Assembly: GCA_949752735.1 (NCBI GenBank)
Contig: OX457053.1
Location: forward strand, 5,176,281-5,240,280
Length of the DNA stretch: 64,000 nucleotides
Source of the DNA: Lumbricus terrestris
Taxonomy: Eukaryota > Annelida > Clitellata > Crassiclitellata > Lumbricidae
Reading direction: 5' to 3'
Shown here: positions 58,510 to 64,000 of the stretch, in pieces
Position numbering within the stretch: position 1 is the stretch's first letter
Layout of the letters: every line of letters starts with the position of its first letter
Made by a program: the position numbers and the translations under genes
The notes under the pieces: generated by a model
What the model was told of the DNA's origin: nothing
The model's input: the letters and a program-made list of their open reading frames with translations, nothing else
The model's database searches: none

Positions 58510-58800
58510 ACTTGTCTATTGTCGTCCTTATGTTCAAGTTTGGAATTAATGTCTTACCCCCTCCCATATTTAAAAATTATTTTATGACAGTAGCTCAATC
58601 TCACTCGTTTAATACTCGTGGTTCGAGTAATTGTGTTGTTCCTTTTGCTCGCACCACCTGTCGCTTCAATAGCTTCCAAATTCTAGGTCCTCGTTTATGG
58701 AGTTCACTATCAGATGATGTGAAGATGTAAAATAGTTTATGTACCTTCAAGAAAAAAGTCAAAAAGGCTTTGTTTTTAAACTATACTAATGTTGATTAAC
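58510..58800 (+). mobile_element. Decayed LINE C-terminal fragment
   Basis: SHSFNTRGSSN...ILGPRLWSSLSDDVKM, stop, then FKKKVKKALFLNY, the end of a non-LTR reverse transcriptase with an internal stop. Confidence 0.6.
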
Positions 58801-59366
58801 TATTGGGTCTTTATACCTGCATACATGTATCTCCACTTGCAGTATCTGGGCACTCTGTATGTCAGTATTCCTCACAGACTGTTGATAATGATGTTTTTCT
58901 GGTGTCTTTTATTTCATTGTGGTTTGAGTTGATATACTGCTGCACTAATATTTTCTTGGTATTATTATTATTTACTATTATTTTTATTATAATTTTCATA
59001 CTATGTTTACCACTAGTACTTTCATCTGTTATGTTCTAGTTAAGTGAAATAATAGCATGCATGAGAATAGTTAAGGAAGAGCGTCCAGGTAGTATAAGTT
59101 ATTAGCTTTTCCGGACTCCTATTGCACTGTTCTTCTCTGGGTAACATTTGTACTGCTTGATTTTTGTGTGCAATAAACACATTCATTCGTCGAAAAAAAG
59201 CCAAAAAAGAATTTTCTCACAAGTTTTCGTTTGGGCACTCACACTCTTATTATCAACTCGGCGCCTATGCTTCTCTCTACTTCTGTCTACTTCTCTCAAG
59301 CACATAGGCCAATAATAATCTTCTCAACTGCTTCCAAGAAACGCACTGGTAAACACAGAACTTCTA

Positions 59367-60558
59367 CACCGTGGTTCAAAAAAAACTAAGCCAAATTGTT
59401 TTCCATATATCTCTAATACCTAATGACATATCACGCTAAAATTTTCCAAATATTTAGAGAATTGGACCAAGAATATGACTCCAAAATTTCAAGAGATAAA
59501 GTTGAACGGTTAAAAAGATATGTATCTTTCAACTTCATATGCGGAAATATCAGTTTACAAGCAATTTTCTGTTAGATTCAATGCAATGTAAGTCAAACTG
59601 TTTTCCTTATATTTCTAATGCCTGATGATTAATCAGTCTAAGATTTTCCAGATATGTAGAGAATTGAACCACCAATATTATTCCAACAGTATGGTTTGAT
59701 TATTGAATTAAATAAGATGCTCAAAACATCCTCCTCCTGCAGCTTGCACACAAGCCTGGAGGCACTGGCGCCATTGAGCAACAGCATCGTCGATTATCCT
59801 CTGGTCCAGGCGATCCCACACTTCCAACAAGCATTGCTTCAGATCGTTTGTATCATGGATTGTTGTCTGGTAGACTCGGTCTTGCATCACGCTCTACAGT
59901 TTATAGTCGACAGGATTCAAATTTGGGCTGTTCGGAGGCCATAATGCGGGAGAAATGAAGTCTAGCGTCTCTCTTGTCAACATTTCGAAGGTTTCCTTGG
60001 CTCTGTGGGCTGGGGCTGGATTTCTGATTACAGGTAGAAGATGTTGTGACAGCAGAACGTCTCGATAATAGGTGCCATTAATTTTTACTCCGGGATCAAT
60101 GAAGACTAAAATTAATGGGAACGACCAAGCGCCGAAACTGCAATGAATACCATAACAGACTTGCTGGAAACTGATAATTCGGGAGATGAAGTTGAAATAT
60201 CCATATCTTTCTATCCGTTCAAATTTATGACATGATATTTTTGAATCCTATTCTTGGTTCAATTATCTAAATATTGGGAAAATTTTAGTATGATCAATCG
60301 TGAAACATTAGAGATGTAAGAAAAACAGTTTGGCTTACATTTTACTGAATATAACAGAAAATTGCTTGTAAACTGATATTTCCGCATATGAAGTTGAAAG
60401 ATACATATCTTTTTATCCGTTAAACTTTATCTCATGAAATTTTGGAATCATATTCTTGGTCCAATTATCTAAATATTTGAAAATTTTTAGCGTGATATGT
60501 CATCAGGTATTAGGGATATTTGCAAAACAATTTGGCTTAGTTTTTTTGAACCACGGTG
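59367..60558 (-). mobile_element. Mariner-type element with doubled arms and transposase remnant
   Basis: CACCGTGGTTCAAAAAAAAC and inverse TTTTTTTGAACCACGGTG with TA on both sides. Arms about 320-370 bp, each with two imperfect tandem copies of one unit (TAAGCCAAATTGTTTTCC-like). The middle encodes the transposase C-terminus on the - strand. Confidence 0.85.
59708..60060 (-). pseudogene. Tc1/mariner transposase C-terminal remnant
   Basis: NPAPAHRAKETFEML where an active protein has a catalytic Asp before GAPAHRA, then WPPNSPNLNPVDYKL with the last catalytic Asp, a stop, and DRVYQTTIHDTNDLKQCLLE to the end. The N-terminal half is missing; inactive. Confidence 0.75.
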
Positions 60559-60804
60559 TATATAGCGCTACTACTCTAAGGCTAGACGCAGGGCACAAAC
60601 TTACTCACGAGCGCTGGTCTAGTGCAGGAATTAGAGATTTCAGAAAGACTGTACGGCGTGTAACTGTAGTACATTTGCGCAGCGATCGTCTTGTAGGCCT
60701 AATCGCAATTTCCAAGCATCATACGCGCTCACATCCGAGGCGATTTGTTGAGGGACGTTGGCAGACTCGCTTGAAACAGGCACCAGGCCTTGATTATGGT
60801 CAAT

Positions 60805-60900
60805 AACCTACGGACCCACCATGCGCCGACCCATTGACCTGCACTGACCAAATGACCCGCGCTGACCCATTGACCCGCGCCGACCCTTTGACCCTACAGG
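60805..60900. repeat. TGACCCGCGC short tandem repeat
   Basis: About five imperfect units around TGACCCGCGCTGACCCAT, giving repeated GGGTCA/AGGTCA hexamers on the - strand. Confidence 0.55.
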
Positions 60901-61107
60901 AACCCGACTTCAAACTGCCCTGCATGGATAAAGCGCACGACATGCAACGTGGTGAGTACGTGCTTGAGCCAGATTGCACTCGTAGCGATCGTGCAACATT
61001 AGTGACTGGTGATTCGAGCCATTGCTTTCCGAAGTGCATGCGGGAGTGTGTCGATAAATCTGCCATATTCTCGGCGAACATTAAAGGAGGATGCGATGAG
61101 AGATAGA

Positions 61108-61110
61108 GAG

Positions 61111-61187
<77 letters not shown>

Positions 61188-61242
61188 CAGAGAGAGAGAG
61201 ACGAGACAGAGACAGAGACAGAGACAGGAGATAGACAGAGAC

Positions 61243-61273
<31 letters not shown>

Positions 61274-61325
61274 CCGAGACAGAGACAGAGACAGAGACAG
61301 ACAGAGACAGAGACAGAGACAGAGC
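61108..61325 (+). repeat. (GA)n and (GACAGA)n microsatellite
   Basis: Pure GA for about 80 bp, then GACAGA units. Arg-Glu and Leu-Ser open frames are artefacts. Confidence 0.95.
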
Positions 61326-61489
61326 GAGTGAGTGGCAGAGTGCAGCGACAGCGTATAAGCAACGGCTCCTCATAATCTAATATTAATATCCAGGGGTACT
61401 TGTGAGAAGACAATCATGCATCATGCGTTCAATTTACAACGTGTCATCGTGGTGACCATTCATTCCCTTGACCGAAATGACCGAAATGT

Positions 61490-61905
61490 CCGAAATGACC
61501 GAAATGTCCATGGCGGACCGGACGCAGCTGAACAGCAATGGTGACAAGAGAAATGATAAAAACCGTTGTATGGAGTGTGACGTTATATGGATCAGAGACA
61601 TGTACTATATGATGCGGATGGAAGACATCAAGAGAATTGAAGCATTCGAGATGTGGATATGGAGAAGGATAGAAAGAATCAGCTGGAGGGATCATATCAG
61701 CAATGAGGAGGTATTGAGAAGAGTCGGAGAAAAGAGAGCGATGATACACACAATTAGAGAAAGACAAAGAAGATGGATCGAGCACACACTCAGAGGAGAC
61801 TCGATGCTACGAACAGTCATAGAGGGGAAAACGGATGGAAAAAGAACGAGAGGCAGACCAAGACAAAGACCGTTGGACTGGATGATGAAAGACGGTTATT
61901 AGAAG
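61490..61905 (+). mobile_element. LINE reverse-transcriptase C-terminal remnant (endonuclease-RT type)
   Basis: RIEAFEMWIWRRIERISWRD, NEEVLRRVGEKRAMIHTI, RRWIEHTLRGDSMLRTVIEG and KRTRGRPRQRPLDWM are the typical C-terminal end of a widespread LINE group. Ends with a stop at about 61900. Confidence 0.8.
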
Positions 61906-62039
61906 CTGAAAAAGAAAGCACAGAACTGGGAAGAATGGAGACGTCAAACATTCGAACATTCTGCCTAAGGGCAGAGAACGAAAAGAAGAAGAAGTAGCTA
62001 GGAAAGCTGCATGAAGATTAAGGAATCGGAAACCATTCA

Positions 62040-62155
62040 TCTTTGATGGGCATGTGTGTGTTTGGATGTGCGCGTGTGTGTATCTGTGTGGATGCGTCTT
62101 TATGTGCGTGTGTGTCTGTGTGGGTGCGTGTGTCTGTGTGTGTGTCTGTGTGTGT
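62040..62155 (+). repeat. (TG)n-rich tract
   Basis: Imperfect TGTG with GCG interruptions. Confidence 0.7.
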
Positions 62156-62459
62156 GATAGACATGCGCAACCTTCCTATATGTCACGCAGGCTTTTCACT
62201 GAGAAGTAGAATACGATGTATAGTTAAATATATGTCGCTGTCATCCATCACGTTTGCCGTTGACGGTTCGCCTTTGCAAGTGAAACATTTGCCCTATTTG
62301 CTGCGCACGATTCCTGCGACTCGTAAAGATTGCGACGAAATACCAATGAAAAGGAGCTCGTCATTTGCTTGAAGGAGGGGAAGATAAAGCAAACATGGAG
62401 AATGGGTTGATGGATGGATTGATGGGTGAATGGATGGATGGATGAATCCGATGTGGAAA

Positions 62460-63120
62460 AGGGTAGGAAGTAAGAGGAAGAGGAGGAAGTATGAGAGGAA
62501 GAAGAGGTGGTGATGTGGATACGTGGTATTGATGGAGATGGCTATGAAGATGATGATTGCAAGGACGATTATGAAGATGACGAATACTGTGACTAGGAAG
62601 AAGGAGGGGAGAAGAGGAGGAGGAGGAGGAGGAGAAAGAGAAGAGGGGAAGAAGAAATACTAGGAGGATTATGAAAAGGGGAGGTTAAGGAGAAGGTGGA
62701 GAAGAAGGAGAATAATTGGAAGGGTGAGGAGAAGGAGTAGAAGAGTGACGAGGAAGGGAAGGCGAAGGAAAAGAAGAAGAGGGAGAAGAGTAATCGGAAG
62801 GAGGAGAAGGAGTAGTAGAAGGTGGGAGAGGAGAAGGCGATGGAGGATAAAGAGGAAGAGGAGGAGAAGAAGAAGAGGAATAGTAAGAAGAAGGAGAAGG
62901 AGGAGGCGGAGAAGGAGAATAAGGAGGAGGAGGGATGAGAATAAGAAGAAGGACGGTAAGGAGGAGAAAGGTAGGAGAAGGAGAAGGAAGAGGAGGATGA
63001 GAATATGAAGAAGGACTAGTAAGAGAAGGAGAAGTAAGAAGAAGAAGGGGAAGGAGAAGGAGAAGGAAGAGAATGAGAATATGAAGAAGAACGAGTAAGA
63101 GAAGGAGAAGGTGGATGAGA
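62460..63120 (+). repeat. GGAGAAG polypurine tract
   Basis: About 660 bp almost free of pyrimidines on this strand, built on GGAGAAG and GAGGAAG. Open frames are low-complexity. Confidence 0.85.
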
Positions 63121-63650
63121 GGAACGAGAAGACTAAGAAGTACGATAGAAATCAGAAGACAACAGCAGCTGCCGTTGTTAAGCTGTCTACTATAAGCGGC
63201 GCTCTGTCGTTTGAATTCTAATAATAGCATCTGTACGTCTTCTCTCATTCCACGTCAGTTGTCTTTCACACGGACAACAAAAGCAACCGGAAGGTCGTCT
63301 TCCAATCCAACCACCACCTGCAAGAGCTCCGTTCTTCTGAAGATGGACTGCCAACGAAATGAATGTGAACAGGAAGCGATATGCCGCAGGGAGGAGGTGG
63401 GAGGAGGAGGAGGTGGATGCCATTTTGGTCGAAGCCGGAAGCCAACACAGAACATCCGGTCAGCTGATGCCATCTATCGTCGCTCGTGTCACTCTCTCTG
63501 TTCCAGATTCGCCAGAGCAGTGAGTCTTTGTATAACCATGTTTTACAGGATGCTCTGTCTTGATCAAGCCCAGGAAGCAGTGTATATGCGATATGCGCAG
63601 TCTGTTTCATAACTAGAAGAGCTATATAAATTGCCATTCATTGATGCATA
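63121..63650. other. Unassigned sequence
   Basis: Three overlapping open frames (up to 133 codons) on both strands, none with a recognisable domain. Confidence 0.3.
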
Positions 63651-63654
<4 letters not shown>

Positions 63655-63692
<38 letters not shown>

Positions 63693-63760
63693 CATATAGA
63701 AATTATATATGTATATATACATATACTAGTATACATAGATCTATATAAATATATTCTTTG
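63655..63760 (+). repeat. (TA)n microsatellite
   Basis: TATATA run with ATACATATA variants. Confidence 0.85.
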
Positions 63761-63864
63761 ACTTCGGCTGACAACCGACGCGGTATATAAATCGTACTTT
63801 TATTTTTGCGCCATTTTATATTTTGTTGTTATACCAATCTTGCTGCTGTTTTAATTATTTAAGC

Positions 63865-63926
63865 TACTACAAATACTGCTGCTACTACTACTTCTACGTC
63901 TACTGCTACTACTACTAGTACTGCTG

Positions 63927-64000
<74 letters not shown>
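63865..64000 (+). repeat. (CTA)n trinucleotide array running off the window
   Basis: CTGCTACTACTA turning into pure CTA; true length unknown. Confidence 0.9.

Noticed and set aside
63211..63637. Overlapping frames of 123-133 codons
   Set aside because: Both strands are open over the same bases, with no recognisable domain.

Overview
The window is eukaryotic genomic DNA: genes split by GT-AG introns, TATA and AATAAA signals, SINEs, LINEs, many DNA transposons and very abundant microsatellites. The recurrent TAGGCCTA word, a three-exon cystatin-like family and an allatostatin-A/galanin-type receptor suggest a marine deuterostome invertebrate, most likely an echinoderm. This assignment is inference; no rRNA or mitochondrial marker is present.

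Region 1 (1-14.4 kb, + strand) holds the 3' part of an IRSp53/BAIAP2-family gene, rebuilt here from ten exons whose phases all agree (1,911 nt, 636 residues plus stop). It encodes the end of an I-BAR domain, a linker, an SH3 domain, a proline-rich and Asn/Gly/Ala-rich region and a C-terminal WH2-like motif. Its introns are packed with microsatellites, a 27-bp minisatellite, a tRNA-derived SINE and MITEs. The stop codon lies in the first unit of an array of TGACGTCATC repeats.

Region 2 (16-51 kb, - strand) holds three tandem, intact, three-exon genes for small secreted cystatin-like proteins of 129, 166 and 146 residues (called A, B and C). All introns are phase 0 and exon 2 is always 66 nt. 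Each gene has a TATA box 110-115 bp upstream of its ATG. The consensus protease-binding loops of cystatins are not conserved. B and C lie in two copies of a roughly 10-kb segmental duplication (about 26.7-36.7 and 45.0-55.0 kb). Differences between the copies date transposon insertions: a mariner-like element has an empty site in the other copy.

Region 3 (54.7-57.2 kb, - strand) is a complete two-exon rhodopsin-class receptor of the allatostatin-A/galanin type (462 residues). Its C-terminal tail was carried into duplicon B and is now a fragment at 36.4-36.7 kb.

Region 4 (57.2-64 kb) shows no gene I can support. It has a SINE, LINE remnants, a 1.2-kb mariner-like element and long GA, TG, TA and CTA microsatellites. 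Other mobile DNA includes a hAT-type element with an 8-bp target duplication, a LINE interrupted by a piece of another LINE, several small hAT-type MITEs and an orphan OTU-domain fragment.
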